64,000 nt of DNA from Candidatus Saccharimonadota bacterium (GCA_017406905.1 JAFQXN010000006.1:1-64000), one strand, 5' to 3'; positions 40,751 through 50,460 are shown, numbered from the stretch's first letter. The notes: generated from the letters alone by a model not told the origin. Numbers and translations are program-made.

Positions 40751-42190
40751 ATGAAAGTAATAACCAGATTTGCTCCCAGCCCAACCGGGTATATCCACAT
40801 TGGAAACGTTCGTTCTGCGATTTATCCTTACCTTGTCGCGCGTCAAGCGGGTGGTAAAATGATTCTTAGAATAGAAGATACCGACCGTGCGCGCTATGTT
40901 GAGGGTGCTACAGAACTCATTGAAGATACTCTTGAGTGGCTTGGTTTAAATTGGGACGAAGGCCCTATTGTAGGGGGCCCAAATGGTCCATATTTCCAAA
41001 GTGAACGCAAAAGCATTTATCATCAGTGGGCACAAAAGCTTATTGATTCCGGCCGGGCGTATGCAGATCCTACACCGCCAGAAGTTATAGAACGATATCG
41101 TCAGGAATGTAACGCCAAAAAGATACCTTTTCTTTATCGTAATTTTCGTCCAGATGATTCTCCCGAGTGGCATCCTGGCATCCCGCTTCGTTTTAAGGCA
41201 GAGCCTAAAGATTATCGGTGGCATGACGCGGTAATGGGTGATATGCACTCTGGCCCGGAAGTACTGGACGACATTATCTTAATCAAAAAAGATGGCTTCC
41301 CCACATATAATTTTGCACACATCGTAGATGACGCCGAAATGGGCGTCACCCATGTTATGCGTGGAGTTGAATACCTTTCCAGTATGCCAAACTATTTAGC
41401 TCTTTACGAAGCGCTTAATCTTCAACCGCCCGTATTCGTTTCCCTTCCCCATATTCTAGCGCCACAAGGTAATAAAAAATTAGGCAAGCGAGACGGCGCA
41501 AAATCCGTCACCGAATATCGCGAGGACGGAGTCCTTGCTGAAGCGATGCTAAACTATCTCGCCTGTCTCGGCTGGAACGACGGCACCGAGCAGGAGATCT
41601 ACGCCAAAGATGAGCTTATTCAAAATTTCTCCCTAGACCGCATACAAGTTTCAGGCGCTCGCTACGATGAAGCTAAATTACTTTGGCTCAATGGCCAATG
41701 GATTCGTAAAATAGTCGCTGAGCAAGGTGTAGAGGCGCTTTATCCCAGGACGCAAAACTTCTGGCCGGAGTCTTCCGAAGGCTACGACGACGAATATAAG
41801 CTCCGCGTTCTTTCTATCATCTATGATCGCCTCAAAACTCTCTCAGATTTACGCGAGATGACCGATTATTTCTTCCGCGATCCGCGTATAGACCTAGATT
41901 TCCTTATTAATAACAAATTTCTCAAAAAATTCTCCGAGTCGGAAATTGAAGCTTTACTCAAACAAGTTTCCGTCAAACTCGCCAAAATAGAAGATTGGTC
42001 GTCCGATAATCTGCAAGATGCGCTTAATGAACTACTCTTAGAGACCGGCAAGAAACCCGCCGAGCTATTTAGTCTAATTCGCATCGCCATTAGTTTTGCC
42101 CCTTTTAGCCCGGCTCTCAATCTCACACTCCATGTATTGGGGCGCGAGACTTCTCTCGCCAGAATCAACGCCGTAGCTCAAGCAATCTAA
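40751..42190 (+). CDS. gltX: Glutamyl-tRNA synthetase
   Basis: 479 aa. Class I motifs: RFAPSPTGYIHIGN (residues 5-18, HIGH-like) and KLGKRDGAKS (about 244, KMSKS-like). The GluRS-type zinc-site cysteines are not obvious, and the anticodon-binding domain is the expected all-helical C-terminus. It charges tRNA-Glu, whose gene lies 2.4 kb away. TATAAT (40738-40743) is 7 nt before the ATG, so it is leaderless; the in-frame ATG at 40709 inside the previous gene is not used. Confidence 0.95.
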   Translation: MKVITRFAPSPTGYIHIGNVRSAIYPYLVARQAGGKMILRIEDTDRARYVEGATELIEDTLEWLGLNWDEGPIVGGPNGPYFQSERKSIYHQWAQKLIDSGRAYADPTPPEVIERYRQECNAKKIPFLYRNFRPDDSPEWHPGIPLRFKAEPKDYRWHDAVMGDMHSGPEVLDDIILIKKDGFPTYNFAHIVDDAEMGVTHVMRGVEYLSSMPNYLALYEALNLQPPVFVSLPHILAPQGNKKLGKRDGAKSVTEYREDGVLAEAMLNYLACLGWNDGTEQEIYAKDELIQNFSLDRIQVSGARYDEAKLLWLNGQWIRKIVAEQGVEALYPRTQNFWPESSEGYDDEYKLRVLSIIYDRLKTLSDLREMTDYFFRDPRIDLDFLINNKFLKKFSESEIEALLKQVSVKLAKIEDWSSDNLQDALNELLLETGKKPAELFSLIRIAISFAPFSPALNLTLHVLGRETSLARINAVAQAI

Positions 42191-42208
42191 CAACTCCTTC
42201 GGTCTATC

Positions 42209-43108
42209 TTATAAAGAAACCGCTATTGAACGAATCTGCTTCTTTGTCAAAGAGCCAGATGTAGTTTTCAGCTTGTAAACCACACCGCCATTTACCCATG
42301 AGGCATCACTGCCGCTAATATAAATGGTCAAACCTTGCTCACGTATAACTGAGTAATTATCCCCATATGCATCTTTAACATAATTGGTGAGTAGCGCATT
42401 AGAATCCCAAGAAGACTGCTCCTCAATCAAAGTAAAAGCATCGCCGGTCGAGGCATTCTTAAAATTAAGAGTAATCTTACCATCTTCTGAAGTAATATCA
42501 GATAAGCTATAGTCCCTAGGCACGTAACCGGGATATGAAGCCTCAATCCCAGTCTGCATAGCCGCGACTCTTAGCGAAATATCTGGCATATTTAGATTCA
42601 CAAAATATACAATAGCAAATACTGCGGCTGCTGCACAAGAAAGTGCCAACACTATGCGCCCAAATCCAAAATGCACCTTACCGAAATCATGCGATTCCTT
42701 TTTCTTTTTAACTTTACTGCTATTAACGTCAGTAGATTGCGAAGCCGAAGCCAGGGCTTTCTGGATGGCCTGATCCTTCAACTCTTTTGCGGACATTTTC
42801 TTAACTTCACCTTTCGTACTTTCTGAGCGTTTTCTTATTTTTTCCATCGCAGTCACTTGCATTGGATGTGGTTCGGCTTCGGCTATAGGCTGTTCTGCGA
42901 CAACACTCTGCATCATCTGCGGCTGATTAGAAACCATGCCCATCTCTGCGTTGTTAAACTTCTTAATTTTAGAACTCTTCCTTACCGCCACAGTCGTCAT
43001 GTCGGTCTTCTTCATCGGCTTCTTCACATACTTACGATTCAGCGTGGTAGAAGATTTTACGCGCCTATGAGTACTCCTAGCTGTCTGGTTGTCATCAGTT
43101 TTTTGCAT
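42209..43108 (-). CDS. Membrane-anchored protein with DUF4367-like C-terminal domain
   Basis: 299 aa from the ATG after GCGAGGTAAAA. A long, basic, disordered cytoplasmic part (about 1-150), one membrane segment (about 158-178), then an extracellular domain with YPGYVPRDYSLSDIT...GKITLNFKN...YISGSDASWVNGGVVYKL, similar to DUF4367/lipoprotein-sorting folds. Function unknown. The disordered part lies over a decayed repeat copy at 43061-43077. It is convergent with gltX. Confidence 0.72.
   Translation of the reverse strand: MQKTDDNQTARSTHRRVKSSTTLNRKYVKKPMKKTDMTTVAVRKSSKIKKFNNAEMGMVSNQPQMMQSVVAEQPIAEAEPHPMQVTAMEKIRKRSESTKGEVKKMSAKELKDQAIQKALASASQSTDVNSSKVKKKKESHDFGKVHFGFGRIVLALSCAAAAVFAIVYFVNLNMPDISLRVAAMQTGIEASYPGYVPRDYSLSDITSEDGKITLNFKNASTGDAFTLIEEQSSWDSNALLTNYVKDAYGDNYSVIREQGLTIYISGSDASWVNGGVVYKLKTTSGSLTKKQIRSIAVSL
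43061..43077 (+). repeat. Decayed dispersed repeat copy
   Basis: GCGCCTATGAGTACTCC matches the consensus GCGCCTATGAAAACTCC at 15 of 17 bases. It lies on the strand opposite the gene it is in, in a disordered region. Confidence 0.45.
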
Positions 43109-43218
43109 TTTTACCTCGCTTATTCTTATAACCATCATACTCTCTTTTATGACAAAACGCAAGAGCTAAATTGCACGAAATCTATGTTATAATATATACA
43201 TAATAAATAATATTTAAT

Positions 43219-44652
43219 ATGGATCCGGAAAAACTCAAACGACGTCAAAGTCTAAAAGTTATTACTTCTGAAATAATCATGTTTTTGAGTGTAGTCGTCA
43301 CCGTAGCGGTACTAGCTCTCATTGTCTCTGGCTATTGGCTCAATTCCAATTTTGAAGTAGAGAGGCAAGGCATGCTCCAAATCTCTTCCGTTCCTACCGG
43401 TGCAGATGTCATTATAGACGGCGAATCTTCCTGGCTCCAAAAGACCAATACTTCCAAAGTCTTATCAAGCGGTGAACATTCCGTCACTCTCGCTAAAGAA
43501 GGTTACGATTCCTGGTCTAAAACTATTAACATCTCCGAAGGTCTGCTTTATAGATTACACTATCCGCGCCTATTTCTTAAGGAGCGCGAATTAGAGAGCG
43601 TCTTAGATGTGAATGGCAGCACGATGGCGAGTATTTCGCCAGATCATAATTCCCTCTTGCTCCTCAATAATACTACCAAGTGGACGCTTATTGAACTCAA
43701 TTCTGAAAATCCCACTTCCAAATCTCTCGATGTATCCGCCCTTTTCCCTAATGCCAATATTGCCAATGGCGCCGAAGTCGGCCTCCTACCTACATCAATA
43801 ACTAGCATTAATTGGAGTCGCGACAACAACCACGCGTTAGTGCAGTCGGGCACTGATACCACTAAAGAATGGATTTTACTAGACATTAAAAACCCTTTAA
43901 ATAGCGTTAACCTTTCCCGAGAATTCAACTATAATTTTACCAAAATGCAGATTCTTAATCATAACGCTAGCGACATCCTTGCGGTCCAAGACGGTAATTT
44001 GTATAAAATAGACATCCCTAGAAAGCAAATTTCTACGATTTTAGTTAACGACATCACAAACTATGACCACTACGGCAACGAAATCGTTTTTGTTGCCGCC
44101 AACCCGGATAACAGCGACATTTCCGACATCTCTCAAACCGAAGAGAATTACTATATCGGACTGTTAGAAGTAAATAGCGGCAAAATCACCACCCTAAAAT
44201 ACATTTCATCTTCAGCCCAAGTCGCCATCAGTAAATTTTATGATGACAAATACATCACCGTTGTAAAAGACAACATCATCACCGTATATAAATATAACAA
44301 TTTTGAAGAATATTCTAATTTCACGCTAAATTTCACGCCCGACGCTATTACTGTTGGCCATGATGGAGAATTTGTCGTCATGTCTTCTGGCCCTCAAATC
44401 GCCACATTGGATATGGAGGCCAATGAGGTCCGCGAATGGTCTGTGGATGGTAGCACTTACGGCTGGTTGGACGATAATATGATTTACTCCATCAAGGACG
44501 GCGAACTCTACGTTTATGATTTTGACGGCCTCAATCGCCGCGCTTTAGCAGATAACGCTTCCTCACATTTCCCTGTCACTATTTCTGATAACAAATGGTT
44601 ATACTATTTCAGTGATGATTATCTCGTACGAGAATGGCTAAGCCCCCGTTAG
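43219..44652 (+). CDS. PEGA-domain membrane protein with beta-propeller-like region
   Basis: 477 aa. One membrane segment (about residues 19-41), then a PEGA domain: LQISSVPTGADVIIDGESSW ... GEHSVTLAKEGYDSWSKTINI (about 52-100). The rest is rich in beta-repeat units (SPDHNSLLLL, SRDNNHALVQ, VGHDGEFVVM), as in WD/TolB-type propellers. It faces outward. PEGA domains often bind surface glycans or proteins. TATAAT lies about 25 nt upstream of the ATG. The last 15 nt overlap the convergent sortase gene. Confidence 0.78.
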   Translation: MDPEKLKRRQSLKVITSEIIMFLSVVVTVAVLALIVSGYWLNSNFEVERQGMLQISSVPTGADVIIDGESSWLQKTNTSKVLSSGEHSVTLAKEGYDSWSKTINISEGLLYRLHYPRLFLKERELESVLDVNGSTMASISPDHNSLLLLNNTTKWTLIELNSENPTSKSLDVSALFPNANIANGAEVGLLPTSITSINWSRDNNHALVQSGTDTTKEWILLDIKNPLNSVNLSREFNYNFTKMQILNHNASDILAVQDGNLYKIDIPRKQISTILVNDITNYDHYGNEIVFVAANPDNSDISDISQTEENYYIGLLEVNSGKITTLKYISSSAQVAISKFYDDKYITVVKDNIITVYKYNNFEEYSNFTLNFTPDAITVGHDGEFVVMSSGPQIATLDMEANEVREWSVDGSTYGWLDDNMIYSIKDGELYVYDFDGLNRRALADNASSHFPVTISDNKWLYYFSDDYLVREWLSPR

Positions 44653-45870
44653 CCAATTCCAAATTCCCTCAAAGAAAGATGGTTCGTTTGAGGGGAGCTC
44701 CTCGCTCTGATTCTGATCTACGGTCGGCAGACTTTCTTCTGCAGATGCACCTTCATAACTTGGTGATATTTGCTCGCCAGTCACCAATAACCTATAACGA
44801 GACGTACCCAGTGGCGTACAGGTTACTAAAGTTATCAATGGCTTATCCGTATTCTCCACCAAGGCCGCCACATTTGACGGCTCTACTACTTCTTTTCTAA
44901 TTACTCGGTAAGTATATCGTACCGACTTGTAATTTACATAAATCAAATCACCGTCTTCTAGCCTTTCCAGTCCAGAAAAAATGTACTTATAAGGGTTGGA
45001 ACTATAAACATCACCTGCCGAATGCCCAGTAATTACAAAATTGCCAATTTCACCAGGAAAAGCACTAGCGCCGGCTATCCTGTAATGCGCCACGCCATGA
45101 TTCATCGCAGACATCACATCGGATATAGGAATATCAAAATTTATCGGCACGTCAATATTTAGTTTAGGTATAATTAACCGCGGCTCCGCAGATACCGCCT
45201 GAGTGATCGTCGGATCAATGGCTTCAATCTCTGAAGCCGGCGCATTTCCGGGCGAAACATAAGCCATAATTGGGGCAAAAATTAATCTATTATATTGCAA
45301 GAACAATATAAGCAGCACTACCGCCACGCCCGCAAAAACCGGTATAAATCGCTTTCTGCGCCGAGATTTCTTCGCGCTGTCTGTGGCTTTTTTGCGTATT
45401 CTCTGGCGCAAACGATTACGTATGTCATCCTCATCCATAAAAACGGCATTTTCGGAGTTTTCATGGGCGCTTCCTTTGGCATTTACCCCTGTTTTTAGCG
45501 ATAAACCGGCTTTTTTATCGGTATTTCTACTCATTCTAGTTAATGAGTTTAAAATCTCCTCTTCATCGGCTTTTTCTCGTGCGTCCTTAAGCCTTTCTTT
45601 CTCTATATAATTTCTCGCCGCCTTTGAATAATAATCACTGTAGTACTTTTGATAATACTCCTGCCAAGCGCTATGATACTTCTTCCAAGATTCTGAATTG
45701 ATTTTTTGAACAATAGGCTCATCTTTTATATGTGAATCATTCCTGTTCGCTTCCGGTAAAGACTTTTTTGCCGACGCAGCATAAGCCGCCAGAACCTTCT
45801 TTCTGGCCAAAGCAGCTGCCGCCTGCCTCTGCAGGTCGCTAGAAGATTGCCCACCGTTTCCTGAATCCAT
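44638..45870 (-). CDS. Sortase (class D/E-like) with long N-terminal region
   Basis: 410 aa. A long charged cytoplasmic tail (about 1-185), one membrane segment (about 190-210), then the sortase barrel. Catalytic residues: His in TGHSAGD (about 281), Cys in LITLVTC (about 348) and Arg in TSRYRLLV (about 357). It cleaves sorting signals and joins surface proteins to the wall or to each other. TATAAT (45877-45882, complement) ends 6 nt before the ATG. The linker carries a copy of the dispersed repeat (AKGSAHENSEN). Confidence 0.9.
   Translation of the reverse strand: MDSGNGGQSSSDLQRQAAAALARKKVLAAYAASAKKSLPEANRNDSHIKDEPIVQKINSESWKKYHSAWQEYYQKYYSDYYSKAARNYIEKERLKDAREKADEEEILNSLTRMSRNTDKKAGLSLKTGVNAKGSAHENSENAVFMDEDDIRNRLRQRIRKKATDSAKKSRRRKRFIPVFAGVAVVLLILFLQYNRLIFAPIMAYVSPGNAPASEIEAIDPTITQAVSAEPRLIIPKLNIDVPINFDIPISDVMSAMNHGVAHYRIAGASAFPGEIGNFVITGHSAGDVYSSNPYKYIFSGLERLEDGDLIYVNYKSVRYTYRVIRKEVVEPSNVAALVENTDKPLITLVTCTPLGTSRYRLLVTGEQISPSYEGASAEESLPTVDQNQSEELPSNEPSFFEGIWNWLTGA
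45451..45477 (-). repeat. Dispersed repeat, copy in the sortase gene
   Basis: On the minus strand AAGGAAGCGCCCATGAAAAC then TCCGAAAA. Read in the frame ...GSAHENSEN, in the linker before the membrane segment. Confidence 0.8.
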
Positions 45871-45903
45871 AAAATAATTATAGCATATCTTATTAAAATG
45901 TGA

Positions 45904-45960
45904 TATAATTACACCGTATATCGGCGGCGTATGACTCGCCCACTGCATACTAAGCAGTGG
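45904..45960 (+). promoter_or_regulatory. tRNA-Leu promoter -10 and 5' leader hairpin
   Basis: TATAAT (45904-45909) is followed by a leader with a 7-bp stem, CCACTGC (45940-45946) with GCAGTGG (45954-45960). The leader would be cut off by RNase P. Confidence 0.5.
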
Positions 45961-45987
45961 CGCATCTTATCCACCGATAATCATCAC

Positions 45988-46074
45988 GGGCGAGTGGCGG
46001 AACTGGTAGACGCGCTAGACTCAAAATCTTGTGACCGCAAGGTCGTAAGGGTTCAAGTCCCTTCTCGCCCACCA
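45988..46074 (+). tRNA. tRNA-Leu(CAA)
   Basis: Long-variable-arm tRNA: acceptor GGGCGAG with CTCGCCC, anticodon loop CTCAAAA (anticodon CAA), variable arm TGACCGCAAGGTCG, T-arm AGGGTTCAAGTCCCT and encoded CCA. One T-T mismatch occurs in the anticodon stem. Confidence 0.95.
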
Positions 46075-46080
46075 GCAAGA

Positions 46081-46105
46081 CCCCCATTAGGGGCCTATTT
46101 TATCT
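46081..46105 (+). terminator. Short terminator after tRNA-Leu
   Basis: CCCC (46082-46085), ATTA, GGGG (46090-46093) and TATTTTAT. The stem is short but GC-only. It overlaps the 3' end of the DsbA-like gene on the other strand. Confidence 0.6.
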
Positions 46106-46748
46106 TCGTTTCAATTGTATCTATTAACTCACCCAGGTTGATTGTTTCGCCGTCTGTCCTAAACGTAGGAGTCCCGGTAATGCCAACTTTCTTTCCCATA
46201 TTCTGTTCGAACTTTAGACGAGTCCTGACGGAATCACTTTTTATGTCTTCCTTAAATTTATCTAAATCTCCAGCACCGTTACTTGCCGCCTCAAAATAAC
46301 TCGAGAAAATTTCAGTTAACTCCGCCTTATCCTTATAAAACCATTCTATTTGATTTGAATAAAGCAGGTCTTTATATTCTTTAAAATACCCCTGAATTTG
46401 TGCGGCCGTTGCGGCACTTGCCGCTTTCAAACTATTCTTGAACTGACCTATATCATAGCTACGAAAAACCAGCGCTATTTTGCCGTCGTATTTTTCCATT
46501 AAACTGTTTATTTTTCTATTCCACTCAGCGCAGTGAGAGCATCCGAAGTCGGCATATTCATAAATTACTATTTTGGCTTCTGCAGGATTCCCAACAGTTT
46601 TTTCGCCAATAAAGCCTGTTGCTTCTGATTGTTCAATAACTGAATCCGCATCCATATCTTCGTATGGATCGGTTCTAAAAATAACTAGGCAAACAACAGA
46701 AGCGACGGCCACAAGGATTATCGCGCCTATTATTATTCCTTTTTTCAT
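46095..46748 (-). CDS. Membrane-anchored DsbA-like thiol-disulfide oxidoreductase
   Basis: 217 aa. An N-terminal membrane anchor (about residues 4-24), then a thioredoxin fold with CSHC (about 71-74) in YADFGCSHCAEW and the cis-Pro loop GTPTF (about 192). It should form or shuffle disulfides in secreted proteins outside the membrane. Two residues between the cysteines are Ser-His, resembling DsbA (CPHC). The start follows GAGGAGAAC. Potential substrates include the Cys-bearing surface proteins encoded nearby; that is inference. Confidence 0.9.
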   Translation of the reverse strand: MKKGIIIGAIILVAVASVVCLVIFRTDPYEDMDADSVIEQSEATGFIGEKTVGNPAEAKIVIYEYADFGCSHCAEWNRKINSLMEKYDGKIALVFRSYDIGQFKNSLKAASAATAAQIQGYFKEYKDLLYSNQIEWFYKDKAELTEIFSSYFEAASNGAGDLDKFKEDIKSDSVRTRLKFEQNMGKKVGITGTPTFRTDGETINLGELIDTIETKIK

Positions 46749-46829
46749 TAAGTTCTCCTCTAGAACAAGTATTTTTGCATTCTATTCATATCTACATTGC
46801 AATATGTGTCACAAGCACGCCGCTCACCA

Positions 46830-47084
46830 TTACTTTTTCCAGCGTTTTAGTGTCGGAAAGATTTTTGTGCAATATTCACGCATCTGTTCGTTGGTCATAC
46901 CGGCTTGCTCGCCGAATTCGGAACACTTATCAATATATTCTTCCATTGTGCATTTATCAACAAACTCACCATCTTTGTAGCACCATTTACAATAGTCTTC
47001 ATTCACGCTACCATCGGCGTTAGTGCCAAATAAATCTGCCGATATGAGCGGCATCGCGCAACTTTGACAAATTTTATCTCCCAT
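46830..47084 (-). CDS. Small zinc-ribbon protein (PF12674 type)
   Basis: 84 aa. CQSCAMPL (residues 6-13), then GTNADGSVNEDYCKWCYKDGEF (about 20-41) is the signature of this putative zinc-ribbon family; the four Cys would bind one Zn. The C-terminal helix MTNEQMREYCTKIFPTLKRW is also typical. Function unknown. It is directly downstream of the two-component genes in the same direction, 65 nt away. Confidence 0.85.
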   Translation of the reverse strand: MGDKICQSCAMPLISADLFGTNADGSVNEDYCKWCYKDGEFVDKCTMEEYIDKCSEFGEQAGMTNEQMREYCTKIFPTLKRWKK

Positions 47085-47149
47085 AAAAAGTCCTTTGTTT
47101 ACTTATATAATTATATCATGCAATATTCTTTTTCATTATTAAATAAAGC

Positions 47150-48094
47150 TTAAAAGGCTACTGTGAATTTAGTATTTTTGTTATTGCTCTCGCAGAATAT
47201 TTGCCATTTATTTTGTTTGCAAATAGATTTAGCAATAGCAAGACCAAGCCCAGAGCCTTCTTTTGTCTTGTCGGTTTGGTAAAAGCGATCAAATATTTTT
47301 TCTAAATCTTTCTTTTCTATCGTAGCGCCATCATTCATTATGGCAAGTTCGTTTTGATTTAGCGTAATTAATATTTTTTTGTCTCCGTATTTGGTGGCGT
47401 TGTCCAACAAAATATCCAACACCTGCAAAAAATCTTGCTTTGGTAAAATATACTCTGCATTTTTATTTTTTGCATCAAAAGAAATTTTTCCAGAAAACTT
47501 TGGTTTAAAAATCTCAACGTGTTCATTAATTATTGCGCCCAAATTCACTTGTTCAGAAGGATTTTTGCCAATTTCACCAGCGTCCATTTTTGCAAGTTGC
47601 AGTAAATCCAAAACTAATTTATTGGCATGCGTCACTTCATTTTCAATGTTGGACTTCCATTTTTTATTATTTTCGTCTACGTCAAGAGCCTCCACATTGG
47701 CTTCGATAACGGCAAGCGGCGTTTTGAGTTCATGGGAAGCGTTGGCGATAAATATTTTTTGTTTATCATAGGATTTTTTCACTGGCTCCACGATTCTCTG
47801 AGATAAACTATAGATACTGATAAAGACAATTACCTCAATGATACCACCGACGCAAAATAGCGCAACAAGAAGTCGGGCACTCCCCTCCTCACGGTCTGTC
47901 TGAATATAATCTTTTAACTCTTGGTCGTCATAAAGCGCAGGACTTGGCATATTGTAATCTAGTTCTAGATAAGGTTTAGGCTCCGGACGCATGGTAGCCG
48001 AAAATAGCATAATAAAAACGCCAGCTACCACCAAAACAGCAGTGGCAACGGACATTGTGACAATTATAATTTTATTTCTAAGTTTATCAAACAT
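47150..48094 (-). CDS. Sensor histidine kinase
   Basis: 314 aa. Two membrane segments (about residues 9-31 and 74-96) flank a short extracellular loop. H-box ANASHELKTPLAVIEANVEAL (about 117-137), N-box DILLDNATKYGD (about 231), then FDRFYQTDKTKEGSGLGLAIAK (G-boxes, about 265-286). It lacks a clear HAMP domain. It starts 2 nt after the response regulator stop, so the two form one operon. The DNA of this pair looks more AT-rich than that around it. Confidence 0.94.
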   Translation of the reverse strand: MFDKLRNKIIIVTMSVATAVLVVAGVFIMLFSATMRPEPKPYLELDYNMPSPALYDDQELKDYIQTDREEGSARLLVALFCVGGIIEVIVFISIYSLSQRIVEPVKKSYDKQKIFIANASHELKTPLAVIEANVEALDVDENNKKWKSNIENEVTHANKLVLDLLQLAKMDAGEIGKNPSEQVNLGAIINEHVEIFKPKFSGKISFDAKNKNAEYILPKQDFLQVLDILLDNATKYGDKKILITLNQNELAIMNDGATIEKKDLEKIFDRFYQTDKTKEGSGLGLAIAKSICKQNKWQIFCESNNKNTKFTVAF

Positions 48095-48096
48095 CT

Positions 48097-48756
48097 CTAT
48101 CCATTCGTCAATTTATATCCTAGGCCACGGATAGTTACTATTTTGGTTTTGCTGTGAATTTTTTTCAGTAGCTTACGAATTCTGGATATATATGATTCCA
48201 CATAATTATCTTCCCCCAGGCTCTCTCCGCCCCAAACCTTAGCGAGCAAATGTTCTTTATTGATCAGCATTTCCGGAGATTTCATCAACTCGGTAACAAT
48301 ATCTACTTCCTTAGCGGTAAGCTGCTCGCCGTTTAAGGTTGCGTTAATTTTGTCTAACACCAAATCGCCATACGTAATGTCCGATATTTCAATATTTTTT
48401 GGGCGACGTAAAATAGCATTAATTCTGGCCACTAGTTCGGCAGTTTTAAATGGCTTAGCGAGGTAATCATCTGCACCCTTATCTAAATGACTAATTTTTG
48501 TTTCAACCTCCGACAATGCTGATAGCATAATTACGGGAGTTTGGATCTTTTTCTCGCGCATTCGTTTTAAAATGTCTGTACCAGACATTTTGGGTAACAT
48601 AATATCTAAAACAACACAATCGTAAATATTGTCCAAAGCTTTTTCTAGGCCATCTTCACCATCGCCAGAAAGATCTACCGAAATACCCTGTTTTTCTAAA
48701 TTATGTTTAACGGCCTCGGCCAGAAATGTTGCATCTTCTACATAAAGTACCCGCAT
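48097..48756 (-). CDS. OmpR-family response regulator
   Basis: 219 aa. Receiver domain with acidic pair E7-D8, phospho-acceptor D51 (VVLDIMLP) and K101 (LAKPF), then a winged-helix effector domain (YVESYISRIRKLL, VTIRGLGYKLTNG). It controls genes in response to the adjacent kinase. The ATG follows AAGGAGAATAGT, with TATAAT further upstream. Target genes are unknown; the ABC exporter next door is a natural candidate by position only. Confidence 0.95.
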   Translation of the reverse strand: MRVLYVEDATFLAEAVKHNLEKQGISVDLSGDGEDGLEKALDNIYDCVVLDIMLPKMSGTDILKRMREKKIQTPVIMLSALSEVETKISHLDKGADDYLAKPFKTAELVARINAILRRPKNIEISDITYGDLVLDKINATLNGEQLTAKEVDIVTELMKSPEMLINKEHLLAKVWGGESLGEDNYVESYISRIRKLLKKIHSKTKIVTIRGLGYKLTNG

Positions 48757-48846
48757 ACTATTCTCCTTACTTAATTATAATATCATTTTCCAACACCTAG
48801 TTAAAATAAAACTGAAAATCATCCGCAGAGAGTAATAGCTTAATGA

Positions 48847-50460
48847 CTAAGCCGCCAGCTTTGAATATCTTTCTTTCCCCCAAGTCGCAACCGCGAAGTA
48901 CAGATACATAGCTATCACTACAAACACCGCGTTCATCATCGCGAGACCAGCTGCCTGACCGGCAAAGAAAACAGCTGCGAAAGTCAAAGAAATCGCCACT
49001 AGCACCATCCCCAGCCCCAAGAAAGTCGATATCACCACGCTAGCGCTTTGTTTTACTGTTACCGCATCGCTTTCAGCGTCAAATCGAGCATATTTTAAAT
49101 TAATTAATATACCAATCAACTCTGTCACCAGCGGTATCACTACCACCGCAATCAAAATTAAAATCATATCTAAAATGCCAAACTGAAACCTCACGAACAT
49201 CGCGATACTCCCTAAAGCTGTCACCGGCACAATTAGCAACATCGCTGCTAGCACTTTAGACATAATAACCTTTTTACCGCTAATTGGCAATGATTTCAAC
49301 AAATTAAATGCTCCACCTTCCAAAGAAATCATCGTAGATGTGATAAATGTCATCAAACTAGCAAACGCCACCAGTGCAAAAGTCACGCTCGGCAAATATG
49401 CGCGCATTTCGTCAAGCGTTAACGGAAAATCTTCCGTAGTAGCCATAAGCGAAGCCGCGATGTCGTCAAATTTGAGACAAAGTGCCCCCACGACCACTAT
49501 AAACAGCACTAGGCCTATAGCCGTGTTCATCAATAAGACTGGCGTATTAAAGTATTTAATTAATTCTTTTTTAACTACTGCGAAAACCTGGCCGTGTTTA
49601 GTGAAAATATATTTTGTTTTTGTCTTTTCGGCGTGCTTTACTACATTTATGCGGGTGATAATTTGGAAATAAAATCGGCTGATTATAAATATCGTCACTA
49701 TCAATACCGCCAAATTGATCACTATCAATATTAGATATTGCCCTATATCAAAATTCGTCACCAGATTAGCAAACGCCGCCGCCGGATAATAAAACTCGGT
49801 TATTTTATCGCTGACCGCAATTATGGAGCGCCCATCAAAATCCGACACCCCATTTACCATTAGTATCAGTATCGCAAAGACAAATAAAGCTGCAAAAGAT
49901 AGGACTATTTGCAAGAATGTTTTATGTTTGAATTTAGAAGAAGCCGCTGAAATTATTAGCCCCATGATGCATGAAATTGTAATCGGAATTATTGGCACAA
50001 TTAACAACATCGTCATTGCTACTAGATAATAAGATATTTCTACATCCACATTCATCGCATAAGCTATAATCGCCGGCAAGAGAAAAATTAAGCAATACAG
50101 CATTTCGAACAGATAAAACTTAATAATTCTCGCGGAAACTATTGTGGATTTTTTAATTGGCATCGCAAGTAACGCATCGTTATCGCGCGGTCTAAACAAT
50201 AAGTCACTAGATTTATATATGCCCTCCGTCACGATAATAACGGCCGTTACTATCGTGTAAAGCGATAGCACTGCAGATTCTGCTCCGTCTTCCTTGAGCT
50301 CAGCCATCATGGCATTGACGCTAAAAAACATTGCTATACCCACGAGTAAAGCCAACAGAATCGGCATCGCTCGCTTTGAGCGCTCATCTTTAGCGCGATA
50401 ATTAAATAGCTGTACCCCCTCAGACATCGTGGCTTTTAGTAGAGAAAACAATTTACTCAT
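48847..50460 (-). CDS. ABC-2-type transporter permease
   Basis: 537 aa with about twelve hydrophobic segments, no nucleotide-binding motif. The layout of two groups of six segments with a cytoplasmic middle (KYIFTKHGQVFAVVKKELIKYF, about 283-304) suits large ABC-2 permeases that export peptides, lipids or antibiotics. Substrate is unknown. It overlaps the ATPase gene by 4 nt, so they form one transporter. Confidence 0.88.
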   Translation of the reverse strand: MSKLFSLLKATMSEGVQLFNYRAKDERSKRAMPILLALLVGIAMFFSVNAMMAELKEDGAESAVLSLYTIVTAVIIVTEGIYKSSDLLFRPRDNDALLAMPIKKSTIVSARIIKFYLFEMLYCLIFLLPAIIAYAMNVDVEISYYLVAMTMLLIVPIIPITISCIMGLIISAASSKFKHKTFLQIVLSFAALFVFAILILMVNGVSDFDGRSIIAVSDKITEFYYPAAAFANLVTNFDIGQYLILIVINLAVLIVTIFIISRFYFQIITRINVVKHAEKTKTKYIFTKHGQVFAVVKKELIKYFNTPVLLMNTAIGLVLFIVVVGALCLKFDDIAASLMATTEDFPLTLDEMRAYLPSVTFALVAFASLMTFITSTMISLEGGAFNLLKSLPISGKKVIMSKVLAAMLLIVPVTALGSIAMFVRFQFGILDMILILIAVVVIPLVTELIGILINLKYARFDAESDAVTVKQSASVVISTFLGLGMVLVAISLTFAAVFFAGQAAGLAMMNAVFVVIAMYLYFAVATWGKERYSKLAA

